Source: Gammaproteobacteria bacterium UBA2965
Lineage (GTDB): Bacteria > Pseudomonadota > Gammaproteobacteria > Pseudomonadales > Azotimanducaceae
Assembly (NCBI GenBank): GCA_002348385.1
Contig: DEBD01000043.1
Coordinates: forward strand, 3,389-33,940
Length of the DNA: 30,552 nt
Direction of reading: 5' to 3'
Positions 1-8,484 of the stretch are shown piece by piece. Under the pieces are notes generated by a model. That model was not told the DNA's origin, did not search any database, and saw only the letters and a program-made list of their open reading frames with translations. The stretch's first letter is position 1. Each line of letters starts with the position of its first letter. The position numbers and the translations under genes were made by a program.

Positions 1-84
1 CCCGCGCGGCGCCGGCGGGCGGGAGTGGCCCCACGGTAGAGCCGCAACACTAGAATGTGCTCGCGGACACCACCTGCGCCAGAG

Positions 85-1260
85 TCAGCTCACCACGCCA
101 TCCCCGAACATCTGCTCGATTCGATCGGCACTCAGCGAAAATGACTCCAGTACGCTGCGGGTGTGCTGCCCGTGATCCGGGCTCGGGGCCCCCGGCTCCA
201 GCGCCTCGCCACCAAAACGCGGCGGTGCTTTGACGATACGCATGGAGCCCATCAGCGGGTGATCGATGACTTCCACGGAACCGTTGGCCTGCAGTTGCTC
301 CTGGGCCAGCACCTCGTCTTTGTCCAGGCAGCGGGCGCAGGGCACGTCTGCCTCCGCCATCTTGGCGATCACCTCGTCTGTGGTGTACTTGAGATACTCC
401 GTTGCCACCAGCGCCTTGAACTCATCGATGTTGGCGACGAGGTTTTCCATGCTGTTGAAGCGTTCGTCTACCAGCAGGTGCTCCATGCCCATGGCAATGA
501 GGGAGCGCATCTGCTGCTCGGCGGTGCCCGCCGATACCGTCACCGCACCGTCTTTGGTAACCGTAAGGTCGTAGAGGATGTCGATGAGCAGCGGCTGCGG
601 CGCCACGTCCTCATCCAGCAGCGTGTGATTCTGGAAACCGTCGGGAAAGATGAAGAACAAGCCAGCGTCTAGCATGGACAGATCGATGTGCTGCCCGGCG
701 CCGGTCTTCTCGCGCGCATACAGTGCCGCCGTGACTGCCTGACAGGCGGTGTACGCCGTGATCTTGTCGCAGATCAGCGTGCGGAAAAAATCGGGGCCAT
801 CCTTGCCCTGGGTGGCCGTAATGCCGGACTGCGCCTGGATCACCGGATCGTACGCAGGCGAATCCCGTTTTGGGCCTGCTTTGCCGAAACCCGAGATAGC
901 GGTGTAGATCAGCCGCGAATTCAACGCGCGCAGATCGTCGCTACCCAGGCCGAGCTTCTCCATGACGCCGGGGCGGAAGTTGTGAATAACGACGTCTACG
1001 TTGGGCACCATGTCGCGAACCAGTGCCTGGCCCGCCTCGGTCTTGATGTCGATGCGAACTGCTTCTTTGCCGCGGTTGCAGTTGGCAAACAGGGAGGAAA
1101 TGCCGCCTTTGGTGGCGCCGATGTAGCGTAGCGGATCGCCGGCGGCCAGCGGCTCCACTTTGATCACCCGCGCGCCCTGCTCGCACATCTGCATGGCCGC
1201 GAACGACGCGGTGATCATGGTGGAAAACTCCAGGATGGTAATTCCCTCCAATGGTTTCAT
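85..1260 (-). CDS. Class III CoA-transferase (CaiB/BaiF family)
   Basis: A 391-residue protein of the usual single-domain length for the family. It moves CoA from a donor thioester to a carboxylic acid through an aspartyl-CoA anhydride, in the cytoplasm. The N-terminus (LEGITILEFS...GARVIKVEP) is the typical family III Rossmann-like start, and the VIHNFRPGVMEKLGL block is also characteristic. The catalytic Asp expected after the GQHIDLSML strand is present at residue 198 (SMLDAG), so this copy should be active. The ATG at 1258-1260 aligns with the family N-terminus. It is divergent from pyrC, with about 140 bases between them, and stands alone. The substrate is unknown. It is one of three CoA-transferase genes in the window and the only one with the canonical Asp. 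Confidence 0.9.
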   Translation of the reverse strand: MKPLEGITILEFSTMITASFAAMQMCEQGARVIKVEPLAAGDPLRYIGATKGGISSLFANCNRGKEAVRIDIKTEAGQALVRDMVPNVDVVIHNFRPGVMEKLGLGSDDLRALNSRLIYTAISGFGKAGPKRDSPAYDPVIQAQSGITATQGKDGPDFFRTLICDKITAYTACQAVTAALYAREKTGAGQHIDLSMLDAGLFFIFPDGFQNHTLLDEDVAPQPLLIDILYDLTVTKDGAVTVSAGTAEQQMRSLIAMGMEHLLVDERFNSMENLVANIDEFKALVATEYLKYTTDEVIAKMAEADVPCARCLDKDEVLAQEQLQANGSVEVIDHPLMGSMRIVKAPPRFGGEALEPGAPSPDHGQHTRSVLESFSLSADRIEQMFGDGVVS

Positions 1261-1403
1261 TGCAACTCCAGAATCGTTAGTGATGGCAGCGAAATCCCGC
1301 GGCGAATGGGCACATCGTACCCAATGGAGTGCTCGTGGAGTACCTCTGCCGGATATGCGGGTAGAATGTGGCGAGGCTACGAGCTCACACAGGCACGCGA
1401 TCA

Positions 1404-2447
1404 GTGGACCGCATCACCATCACCACACCCGACGACTGGCACCTGCACGTGCGTGACGGCGACGCCCTGCCCGCCGTGCTGCCTTTTAGCGCCCGCCAGT
1501 TCGGCCGCGCCATCATCATGCCCAACCTGACCCCGCCGGTGACCACCACGGAACACGCGCTGGCCTATCGGGGGCGCATCCTAGCTGCCCTGCCGGAAGG
1601 CAGCGCCTTTCAACCGCTGATGACCCTGTATCTCACCGACGCCACGCCGGCCGCAGAGATCGCACGAGCCAAATCCAGCGGCCACGTGTTCGGCGTAAAG
1701 CTCTACCCCGCCGGCGCGACCACCAACTCGGACTCCGGCGTGACTGACATCTCCCACTGCTTCGAGGCACTCGGCGCCATGGAGCGCCAAGGCATGCCGC
1801 TGCTGGTGCACGGGGAGGTAACCCACGACGCGGTGGACATCTTCGATCGCGAGGCCGTTTTCATCGACGAAGTGCTGCGGCCGCTGGTAGCGCGGTTCCC
1901 AGCGCTGAAGGTGGTGTTCGAGCATATCACCACCGCGGAGGCCGCCGACTTCGTGCTGGGCACCCCCGACAACGTGGCCGCCACCATCACGGCCCACCAC
2001 CTGCTGCTGAACCGCAACGACATGCTGGTGGGCGGCATGCGGCCGCACAACTACTGCCTGCCGGTGCTGAAGCGCGAACGCCACCGACAAGCGCTGGTTG
2101 CCGCCGCAACCTCAGGCAACCCCAAGTTTTTCCTCGGCACCGACAGCGCGCCCCACAGCCGCTCCGCTAAGGAAAACGCTTGCGGCTGCGCCGGCAGCTT
2201 CACCGCACCGGCCGCCATAGAGCTGTATGCCGAGGCGTTCGACGCAGCCGGACACATCGAACGGCTGGAGGCCTTCGCCAGCCACTTCGGACCGGACTTC
2301 TACGGGCTGCCGCGTAACGAAGGCACCTTGCAGTTGGAGCGCCGTGCCTGGCAGGTGCCCGAGCACTTACCCTACCTGGATGAAGAGATCGTACCGTTCA
2401 TGGCCGGCGAAAGCCTGCGCTGGTCTCTGCTTGAGGACGGCGCGTAG
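1404..2447 (+). CDS. pyrC: Dihydroorotase, E. coli PyrC type
   Basis: Cytosolic zinc enzyme that interconverts N-carbamoyl-L-aspartate and dihydroorotate in pyrimidine synthesis. It matches the dimeric class throughout: DDWHLHVRDGD near the N-terminus, KLYPAGATTNS, LLVHGEVTH, FEHITT, NYCLPVLKR and GTDSAPHSR. Numbered from the GTG at 1404, the metal ligands are His13, His15, the carboxylated Lys99, His136, His174 and Asp247, a constant three-residue offset from E. coli PyrC. The frame is open 12 codons further, to another GTG at 1368, but E. coli PyrC begins only a few residues before the PDDWHLH motif, so 1404 is preferred. No strong Shine-Dalgarno sequence is visible for either start. This is the one clear housekeeping anchor at the left end. 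Confidence 0.96.
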   Translation: MDRITITTPDDWHLHVRDGDALPAVLPFSARQFGRAIIMPNLTPPVTTTEHALAYRGRILAALPEGSAFQPLMTLYLTDATPAAEIARAKSSGHVFGVKLYPAGATTNSDSGVTDISHCFEALGAMERQGMPLLVHGEVTHDAVDIFDREAVFIDEVLRPLVARFPALKVVFEHITTAEAADFVLGTPDNVAATITAHHLLLNRNDMLVGGMRPHNYCLPVLKRERHRQALVAAATSGNPKFFLGTDSAPHSRSAKENACGCAGSFTAPAAIELYAEAFDAAGHIERLEAFASHFGPDFYGLPRNEGTLQLERRAWQVPEHLPYLDEEIVPFMAGESLRWSLLEDGA

Positions 2448-2510
2448 CGCGCCGGCGGTGGCCTGGTTGGCCAAGGACATCTTCCGCATCGCGTTACTTA
2501 AGTGAGATAC

Positions 2511-2538
2511 GGCCGAGCCGCAACAGCCGGGCTCGGCC
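2511..2538. terminator. Hairpin between convergent pyrC and aldo/keto reductase genes
   Basis: GGCCGAGCC at 2511-2519 is perfectly complementary to GGCTCGGCC at 2530-2538, giving a nine-base-pair GC-rich stem with a ten-base loop. It sits in the 118-base gap between two convergent stop codons, where a bidirectional terminator would be useful. There is no T-run on either side, so intrinsic termination is only a guess. Confidence 0.4.
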
Positions 2539-2565
2539 AGCTCAAGACACCAACCAACGTCGCAG

Positions 2566-3576
2566 TCAGGCCTGATGGCCCTCGAAGTCAAAACACTCCG
2601 TATCTACGGCTCGCTGCATGGCATCGGAATAGCGGTTTCCGGCCACTGATTCCGGCGAAAACAAATCGCCCAACCTGTTGAGGGTCTCGTCTGGAATGGT
2701 GAGGCCAAGCGCAGTGTAATTCTGCTCCAGGTGATCGATACGCGTGGTGCCCGGAATGGTTACCACGTGCTCACCCTGAGCCAGCACCCAGGCCAGCGCC
2801 AGATCAGGAATACCGCAACCCAGCTCGTCAGCAATCGCGCGGGTGGCATCCAGCTTCTGCAGATTCCTGGCGTAGTTGTCTGCCTGAAACCTCGGCAGGC
2901 GCCCGCGCAGGTCGATCTCGTGAAGCGCCTCCGTGTTCAGCGGCTCATCGGCAAAAAAACCACGACCCACTGGACTGAAGGAAACGAAGGTCACACCGAG
3001 TTCCGCGCAGGTTTCCAGCACCGAGATCTCGGGATTGCGGGTCCACAGTGAATACTCGGACTGCATGGCCGCGATGGGGTGCACGGCATGAGCGCGGCGC
3101 AGGGTTTCCGCCGACATCTCCGAAAGCCCTACATGACGAATCTTGCCCTGTGCCACCAGGTCCGCCAACGCGCCCACCGACTCTTCGATGGGTACGTTCC
3201 GGTCGAGCCGGTGCATGTAGTAAAGATCGATCACGTCCGTCTGCAACCGGTCCAGGCTCGCATCACACTGGGCCTTGATGTGTTCCGGGCTGCCGTCCAG
3301 CACCCGCTCGCCATCGCGCACACCCATGACGCACTTGCTGGCCAGAAAATACTCCGAGCGCCGGTGGCTGATGGCTTTGCCAAGCACCGTTTCGTTGCCG
3401 CCCATGCCGTAAATCGACGCGGTATCGAAGAAGTCGTAGCCGGTATCCAGCGCGTGCTGAAACAACCGGATCGATTCTTCTTCCGGCAGGGCTGGCCCGT
3501 ACGCGTGGCTGACATTCATGCACCCCAGGCCAACTGCGTTTACCTGAGCATCACCTATGGGTCGGGGTGCTAACAT
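2566..3576 (-). CDS. Aldo/keto reductase
   Basis: A 336-residue TIM-barrel NADPH-dependent carbonyl reductase. The catalytic tetrad is complete: Asp51 (FFDTASIYG), Tyr56, Lys81 (FLASKC) and His122 (YYMHRLD). The C-terminal nucleotide-binding segment (TIPGTTRIDHLEQNYTAL) is also present. The overall pattern (VGLGCMNVSHAYG, GNETVLGKA) resembles the YajO/auxin-induced-like branch acting on aldehydes and ketones; the physiological substrate cannot be read. The ATG at 3574-3576 has a GGAAG sequence about six bases upstream. It lies downstream of the DUF2235 gene on the same strand with a 134-base gap, so co-transcription is possible but not evident. Confidence 0.93.
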   Translation of the reverse strand: MLAPRPIGDAQVNAVGLGCMNVSHAYGPALPEEESIRLFQHALDTGYDFFDTASIYGMGGNETVLGKAISHRRSEYFLASKCVMGVRDGERVLDGSPEHIKAQCDASLDRLQTDVIDLYYMHRLDRNVPIEESVGALADLVAQGKIRHVGLSEMSAETLRRAHAVHPIAAMQSEYSLWTRNPEISVLETCAELGVTFVSFSPVGRGFFADEPLNTEALHEIDLRGRLPRFQADNYARNLQKLDATRAIADELGCGIPDLALAWVLAQGEHVVTIPGTTRIDHLEQNYTALGLTIPDETLNRLGDLFSPESVAGNRYSDAMQRAVDTECFDFEGHQA

Positions 3577-3710
3577 TTTTGACTTCCATCACATTCGAAT
3601 TTGACCGCTAGTGTATTCATGGGGGTGGGCTCCAACAACATTGGACTGGCAGCCGAACGTAGAGTTGGCCACAACGAGCCAACCGCCGATCGATCAATGT
3701 GAATCAATCG

Positions 3711-4727
3711 TCAGTCTTCAACATTGGCCCAACTACCACCGTTCGCGGCAAGCCAATTCACCAGCGGTTCGGGACGGTAGTCACCAAGGGCAAAGCGCCG
3801 CTTAACGGACCGATGAACGAGCGACCCCGGCGGCATCGTACGAGGTTCCACCCCCAGCACCCTGAAGAACCCTCTGTATGACCGATTAATTCTAAGCTTG
3901 TGATGTTGCGCCACGCTGCCGTGCAAGTGGTTGTGGAACTCCAATCCGCCGAGAGTCGCTTCGCGCGCCATCCACGCTAAGGCCACATCTCCCAGAAATT
4001 TGCCGCCCTTTGGCTTGGCGCCGCCACCGATATCACCATGAACGCCAGCAAACCAGACCTGTTTGACATCACGCGCTTGCGCGTGCGCCCACAGGGTGGG
4101 ACCGAAGTCCTTGCGTTTTTCGTCAATGGCAACCGCATGACGTGCGCGCACAACGTTGCTGCCAAGCATCTCGTCGTAGAAAAGATCCTTCTCCTCTACA
4201 AATGCCAATGCGCGCGTCGGTATCCCAAGCGCGCCGACGGTGTCCCACACTCCCAGGAAGGCCACTTCACCTTTCTTTCCATCGACCGAGTGGCTCCGGC
4301 GCCACTGCCTCCCTTCTGGTGAGCGAGGTTTCGCCCCCTTCTTCTTATAGAATTTGAAGGCCGCGGGAATCTGGTCTGCCTCGGTTTTCTTGAGTATCCC
4401 GCATTTATTCAGCATGCCGGCCAGCGCCCTTGCGGTGTATGCGCCACGACTGTAACCAAACAAATAGATCTCATCGCCGGGGTCGTAGTTCTGAACGATG
4501 AAGCGATATCCATCCTGGATATTTTTCATCATTCCCGAGCCACTCATGCCACCAACCACAGGGTTGTAGTAGCTCCCCACACCCCAGTCGTAGAAAACAA
4601 CCTGCTGCACGTTGTCGCTATCCTGGGGCTTGATCGCCCGGGCGATTCTCAGCACATTCGTTGGGATTTCGTCTTCAGGGTCGTTCCATGTCCCGTCTGA
4701 ACAAACCACGATACGTTTGCTAGTCAT
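3711..4727 (-). CDS. DUF2235-domain alpha/beta hydrolase
   Basis: A 338-residue protein with the DUF2235 pattern: an N-terminal VVCSDGTWND block, the nucleophile elbow LFGYSRGAYTAR with Ser93, GVWDTVGALG with Asp162, and WFAGVHGDIGGG with His230. Together these form a Ser-Asp-His triad. The domain is shared with T6SS Tle1-type phospholipase effectors and with many uncharacterised stand-alone hydrolases. No signal peptide is visible. The start is the ATG at 4725-4727, because GGGAGGAG (4733-4740) lies six bases (4728-4732 plus flank) upstream of it; the longer TTG-started frame would swallow that site. No vgrG, hcp, PAAR or immunity-type gene is adjacent, so an effector role is not supported. 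It is divergent from the P450 gene with 129 bases between starts. Confidence 0.88.
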   Translation of the reverse strand: MTSKRIVVCSDGTWNDPEDEIPTNVLRIARAIKPQDSDNVQQVVFYDWGVGSYYNPVVGGMSGSGMMKNIQDGYRFIVQNYDPGDEIYLFGYSRGAYTARALAGMLNKCGILKKTEADQIPAAFKFYKKKGAKPRSPEGRQWRRSHSVDGKKGEVAFLGVWDTVGALGIPTRALAFVEEKDLFYDEMLGSNVVRARHAVAIDEKRKDFGPTLWAHAQARDVKQVWFAGVHGDIGGGAKPKGGKFLGDVALAWMAREATLGGLEFHNHLHGSVAQHHKLRINRSYRGFFRVLGVEPRTMPPGSLVHRSVKRRFALGDYRPEPLVNWLAANGGSWANVED

Positions 4728-4732
4728 ACGCG

Positions 4733-4740
4733 CTCCTCCC
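4733..4740 (-). promoter_or_regulatory. Shine-Dalgarno site deciding the DUF2235 start
   Basis: On the minus strand the sequence reads GGGAGGAG five bases before the ATG at 4727, a near-perfect anti-16S match. It rules out the upstream in-frame TTG at 4742, whose first codons would overlap this site. Confidence 0.75.
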
Positions 4741-4856
4741 AATAGCCGAGCTTAAGTCAGGCAACGCAACAGTGCATTTCGCAAACGAATTTCGTACTCT
4801 GCCCCATGTATGGCCCCCGCCACGACGAATCCAACGCAAAGCCCGGAGGTCGAAAC

Positions 4857-6185
4857 ATGAGCGATAAAACCCCCAACCACGAACTGAGCCCTTTGAAGTG
4901 CCCAGTGAACCTAGACGACGTGGATCTGTTTTCCCCCGGCGCGCAGGAACACTGGTACGAAGCCTACGACATCCTGCACGAGCAGGCGCCCGTGCACCGC
5001 ATTCCGGGAGAAGGGTTCATGCCGGGCACCGACGGCTACATCCTCACCAAACACGAAGACATCGAGCGGGTAGTAAAAAACTGGGACCGGTTCCCGCCCA
5101 TAATGTCCGTGGGTATCGAAGAGCTAGAAAAGCAGGACGTGCCGCTCGAAGAGCTCGACTACAACAACGCCGTCCCCAAAACCGTCTCCACCTTGCGGCC
5201 CAATCAGCAACTCTGGCGTGCCCACCGCCAGGAGCTCACCGACCCCTGGGTGGGACCGGGAGCCGGCCGCCACGAGGAGATGGTGCGCAACTTCGCCAAC
5301 CAGTTAATCGACAACTGGATCGACAATGAAAACGGCGAGGTGGAGTTCATTGGGGAGTTCGCTCGGCCGCTGCCGCAAATGGTGATGTCCACCATCCTCG
5401 GTTTTCCGCTGGAAGACCTGAAGAAGCTGGAGGAATGGGGCAACGCCCAGGTGATGCCTTTCGTCTACGGCAAAGGCCACCGGAACATGCTGTCGAGAGC
5501 GCAGGCCAAAGAGCAGGCCGAGGTACTGGCGGGGTTCACCGACTATGTACGAGACAAGGTCACCGAAAAGCGCGCGAATCCGCAGAACGACATGGTGTCC
5601 GATCTGACTCAGATCACCTACAAAGCGCTGGACCGTAAACTCACAGACGACGAGATCGTGGGCGTGGTGTATGGAATGGTGATCGGCGGATTGGAGACCA
5701 CCCAGTACGCGCTGGAGGAGGAAGCGCAGCTCTTGTGCGAGCGCGAGGGCGTGTTCGAGCAGCTCAAACATGACCGGAGCCTCGTGCGCGCGTTTACGGA
5801 AGAGTCCATGCGGCTTCGGTCACCCACCCAGGGGCTATCGACGCGGCTGACGAATCAGGACGAGGTGTTCCAAGGCGTGAAGGTGCCAAAAGGATCCTTA
5901 CTGCATCTGCGCTGGGCCGCCGCGAATATCGATGCCGACGAGTGGGACTGCCCCATGGACCTCAAGCTTGACCGTAAGGCGAGCACCCGACACCTGACGT
6001 TCTCGGCCGGCCCACGCGTTTGCCCCGGCGCCAGCCTGTCCCGATTGGAACAGGTTACCGCCTGGAACTGCCTGCTAGACCGGATCGACGGCATCGAATA
6101 CGCCGACGGCAACCAGTTCCTACACCAGCCGGGCATCATGCTCGGAACCGTGGAGCTGCACCTGAAGTTCACCAAAGCCGGCTAG
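4857..6185 (+). CDS. Cytochrome P450
   Basis: A 442-residue soluble bacterial P450, a haem-thiolate monooxygenase. The haem ligand is Cys389 in FSAGPRVCPG. The ExxR pair of helix K is Glu316-Arg319 (EESMR). The oxygen-activation segment of helix I is GGLETT at 277-282. There is no membrane anchor, so it should be a class I enzyme needing a ferredoxin and a reductase, neither of which is encoded nearby. The start is the ATG at 4857, six bases after GGAGGT at 4845-4850; an upstream in-frame ATG at 4806 lacks such a site. It ends 18 bases from the stop of the convergent Rieske gene. The CYP family and substrate were not assigned. Confidence 0.95.
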   Translation: MSDKTPNHELSPLKCPVNLDDVDLFSPGAQEHWYEAYDILHEQAPVHRIPGEGFMPGTDGYILTKHEDIERVVKNWDRFPPIMSVGIEELEKQDVPLEELDYNNAVPKTVSTLRPNQQLWRAHRQELTDPWVGPGAGRHEEMVRNFANQLIDNWIDNENGEVEFIGEFARPLPQMVMSTILGFPLEDLKKLEEWGNAQVMPFVYGKGHRNMLSRAQAKEQAEVLAGFTDYVRDKVTEKRANPQNDMVSDLTQITYKALDRKLTDDEIVGVVYGMVIGGLETTQYALEEEAQLLCEREGVFEQLKHDRSLVRAFTEESMRLRSPTQGLSTRLTNQDEVFQGVKVPKGSLLHLRWAAANIDADEWDCPMDLKLDRKASTRHLTFSAGPRVCPGASLSRLEQVTAWNCLLDRIDGIEYADGNQFLHQPGIMLGTVELHLKFTKAG

Positions 6186-6203
6186 CAGGTGCAGCCCGTG
6201 GGC

Positions 6204-7565
6204 TCAGGCCGCCACGTACTCCAGCAACGTCTGGTGGAAGCGGCGGATACGCGCCTCCTGGTAGTTGCCTAGCGTTTCGCCTTCCTTGAAGGACGCATTG
6301 ATCCCCGCCCACTGCCGGTGAAAGTTCTCGGTATCTTCATCCAACACCTGGCCCAGAAAGAAACCGTCTACGGTGGTGTAGGAGGTGTCCATGTCCAGGT
6401 AGGTGACCGGCGCCGGCGGCGGCCGTTCGCCGGATTCCGGTACGGGCCGCATGATGAGGATCTCGTGCAGGCAGCGGTCCTGGCCCAGTGGCCTGAATCG
6501 ATACACCAGCGGGATCTGGATGCCGGGAAAGAAGCACGCGTTCGGAAACAGGTGATACTCGATGGAGTCGAGCAGGATCGCAGCGGGCGTATTCGACAGA
6601 TCCACACCCAGCGCTGCGCCTTGGGCCGCTCGCAGATTCTCGGCGAGCTGTTCGCGAGCCGACACCCCCGGCGGCAAGTCGTCTGCGTTCTGGCCGAAGC
6701 TGGCGAAAATCTCCGCTTCGCTCTGCCCCTCCTGGCCGGTGGGTCCATGAATGAAGCGCGTGACGTTCTTGCCGAAGATATCGTACTGCGCATTAGCCCA
6801 CCCCGCGCCGCCATCCTTGCGGCTGCCGCGGTGGGTGGCCAGCACGTGATAGGCCTCTAAAAAGGCCTCCATGCACATCTTCCAGTTACCAGGTAGTTCC
6901 TTGGCCGTGTGAATGGCCACATAGCGATCCTCCAGCCCCCAGTTCTCGAAGTGCGCGGGCAACACCTCAAGAAATTCGGACAGCGGCCCGGCGCCACGAT
7001 CGAAGTTCACAAACACGAAACCCGCCCAGGTGTCGCAGGGCAATTCCATCAAGCCGAATTCTTCATCCTTCACGTGCGGAAAGTCCCAGCGGCAGGGGAT
7101 TTCTTTCAGCCCACCCTGGAGATTCCACGACATGCCATGAAACGGGCAGCGGATGAACTGTTTGCCGCTACCGGAGGAGCCCGCATCGGCAAACTGCATG
7201 CCCCGGTGCGGGCACGAGTTGACGAAGGCGCGGATCTTCATGTCGTCGCCGCGCACGACGAACGCGCTGTATGGGCCCACGTCGTAGACGGTGTAATCAC
7301 CGGCTTTGGGAATGTGTTCCTCCCGGCACGCCCACTGCCAGGTCTTGGACCACATGTGCTTCACTTCTGAGTCGTAGAACTCGTGGCATGTGTAGCGCGA
7401 GTAAGGCAGATCCTCATCGCCCAGAAACTCATAGGCCTGAGCGCTCAGCCCGAGGTCGTTGGCGCTGCTCTCACTGCGCAGGGCATCCTGGTGGCTCTTG
7501 CCGGGATTACGCGCCTCCCCCGGTGCTAAGGACAAATCACCCGGGTCGTTAATGTCATGGCTCAC
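6204..7565 (-). CDS. Rieske non-heme iron oxygenase, alpha subunit (RO1)
   Basis: A 453-residue terminal oxygenase. The Rieske [2Fe-2S] ligands are Cys118/His120 (CPHRG) and Cys140/His143 (CPFHG). The mononuclear iron site has His240 and His245 (EAYHVLATH), with an Asp expected in the C-terminal EDTENFHRQ region. The bridging position three residues before His240 is Glu237, not the Asp of naphthalene dioxygenase. The start is a GTG at 7563-7565, supported by GGAGGT eight bases upstream (7574-7579). No beta subunit, ferredoxin or reductase gene is adjacent. It is closely related to RO2 (shared WQWACREE, NWG-EDRY and IRIRxxHQTL-type blocks). The substrate is unknown. Confidence 0.94.
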   Translation of the reverse strand: MSHDINDPGDLSLAPGEARNPGKSHQDALRSESSANDLGLSAQAYEFLGDEDLPYSRYTCHEFYDSEVKHMWSKTWQWACREEHIPKAGDYTVYDVGPYSAFVVRGDDMKIRAFVNSCPHRGMQFADAGSSGSGKQFIRCPFHGMSWNLQGGLKEIPCRWDFPHVKDEEFGLMELPCDTWAGFVFVNFDRGAGPLSEFLEVLPAHFENWGLEDRYVAIHTAKELPGNWKMCMEAFLEAYHVLATHRGSRKDGGAGWANAQYDIFGKNVTRFIHGPTGQEGQSEAEIFASFGQNADDLPPGVSAREQLAENLRAAQGAALGVDLSNTPAAILLDSIEYHLFPNACFFPGIQIPLVYRFRPLGQDRCLHEILIMRPVPESGERPPPAPVTYLDMDTSYTTVDGFFLGQVLDEDTENFHRQWAGINASFKEGETLGNYQEARIRRFHQTLLEYVAA

Positions 7566-7573
7566 AGGGTTTT

Positions 7574-7579
7574 ACCTCC
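7574..7579 (-). promoter_or_regulatory. Shine-Dalgarno site supporting the GTG start of RO1
   Basis: GGAGGT on the minus strand lies eight bases before the GTG at 7565. The nearest ATG (7556-7558) is out of frame, so this site fixes a GTG start. Confidence 0.65.
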
Positions 7580-7724
7580 GTGGGATTTGAGCAGTACCTG
7601 CCATCATCACCCGTTGCGGTCCGACGTTTCAACAACTTCCCGGGCGAACCAATCGCGGCCGAGTAATGCGCGAAAAATGCGCTTGGGCTTAAAATGGCCC
7701 GGCAATGGCTCGCTCGAGGACGCG

Positions 7725-7784
7725 ATGGCAAACAACACCGATACCAGCACCCGGTTCGACGCCGTTGTGGTGGGCGCCGGCTAA
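7725..7784 (+). pseudogene. N-terminal stub of an FAD-dependent monooxygenase
   Basis: The ATG at 7725 opens a 19-codon frame, MANNTDTSTRFDAVVVGAG, then TAA. The FDAVVVGAG stretch is the first beta strand and the start of the GxGxxG FAD-binding loop that opens Baeyer-Villiger and other class B flavin monooxygenases (compare TRFDAVVVGAGFAG-type starts in that family). Here it stops in the middle of the loop. The TAA overlaps the Shine-Dalgarno AAGGAG of the next gene, whose ATG is at 7797. It looks like the residue of a deletion that removed the body of the enzyme. A short translated leader peptide resembling this motif by chance is the alternative. Confidence 0.6.
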
Positions 7785-7796
7785 GGAGCAATCGCA

Positions 7797-8426
7797 ATGA
7801 CGACGCTGGTGGTCGGGGCAAACGGCAACATAGGAAAAATCTTCTGTCGGCTCGCCGCGGAACGAAAGCTGCCGGTGCGCGCACTCTTGCGCAATCCCGA
7901 ACAGCAGGCCTACTTCGATTCCATTGGCGTGGAGACGGCGCTCGGCGACCTGGAAGGCGCGTTCGAGGCAAGCATGGAAGACTGCGACCGGGTGGTATTC
8001 ACGGCCGGATCAGGCGGCAAAACCGGGGGAGACAAGACGCTGCTCGTCGATCTGTATGGCGCGATCCGAGTGATTGAAGCGAGCGAAGCAAGGGGTATCG
8101 AGCACATCGTGATGGTGAGCGCGATGGGAGTGGACGATCCGTTGGCAGGCCGCCCCGCCATGCAACATTACTTCGTCGCCAAGAAACTCGCCGACCAGCG
8201 CCTTCGTGAAAGCTCGGTTGCGCACACGATCCTGCGTCCGGGCCTGCTCACCGACGAACCAGCCAGCGGTAACGTCCGCACCGACCTCGCAGCCGGGAGC
8301 GGCCACTCGATATCCAGAGAAAATGTTGCGCTGTGCATACTCGCCAGCCTCGATCATCTTCAATCGCGGGGCCAGACCATTGACCTTCTCGACGGTGACA
8401 TGCCCATCGCAACGCTGTTTGAGTAG
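7797..8426 (+). CDS. NmrA/atypical-SDR NAD(P)-binding protein
   Basis: A 209-residue Rossmann-fold protein of the atypical SDR type (YwnB/YtfG-like). The dinucleotide-binding loop VVGANGNIGK is at residues 5-14, followed by RALLRNPEQ, which suggests NADP preference. Later blocks are ALGDLEG, VVFTAGSGG, HIVMVSAMGVDDP, Y-x3-K (YFVAKK) and HTILRPGLLTDEP. Such proteins reduce small substrates or act as redox-sensing regulators; the role here is unknown. The ATG at 7797 has AAGGAG at 7783-7788, eight bases upstream. It is convergent with the transporter gene. It sits directly behind the flavin monooxygenase stub and may have been its operon partner. Confidence 0.9.
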   Translation: MTTLVVGANGNIGKIFCRLAAERKLPVRALLRNPEQQAYFDSIGVETALGDLEGAFEASMEDCDRVVFTAGSGGKTGGDKTLLVDLYGAIRVIEASEARGIEHIVMVSAMGVDDPLAGRPAMQHYFVAKKLADQRLRESSVAHTILRPGLLTDEPASGNVRTDLAAGSGHSISRENVALCILASLDHLQSRGQTIDLLDGDMPIATLFE

Positions 8427-8458
8427 AAGCGCCAACCCGGGATTTCACAATCCTCTGG

Positions 8459-8484
8459 CTGAGGGCGACTACCCGTGCCCTCAG
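8459..8484. terminator. Hairpin between convergent genes, overlapping the transporter stop
   Basis: CTGAGGGC (8459-8466) pairs perfectly with GCCCTCAG (8477-8484) around a ten-base loop. It lies in the short gap between the NmrA-like gene and the transporter gene and includes the transporter stop codon. No T-run follows on either strand, so function as a terminator is uncertain. Confidence 0.35.

Noticed and set aside
1408..1432. A CATCACCATCACCAC-like run that resembles a His-tag
   Set aside because: In the pyrC frame it encodes the native RITITTPDDW start of dihydroorotase; the His reading is out of frame.
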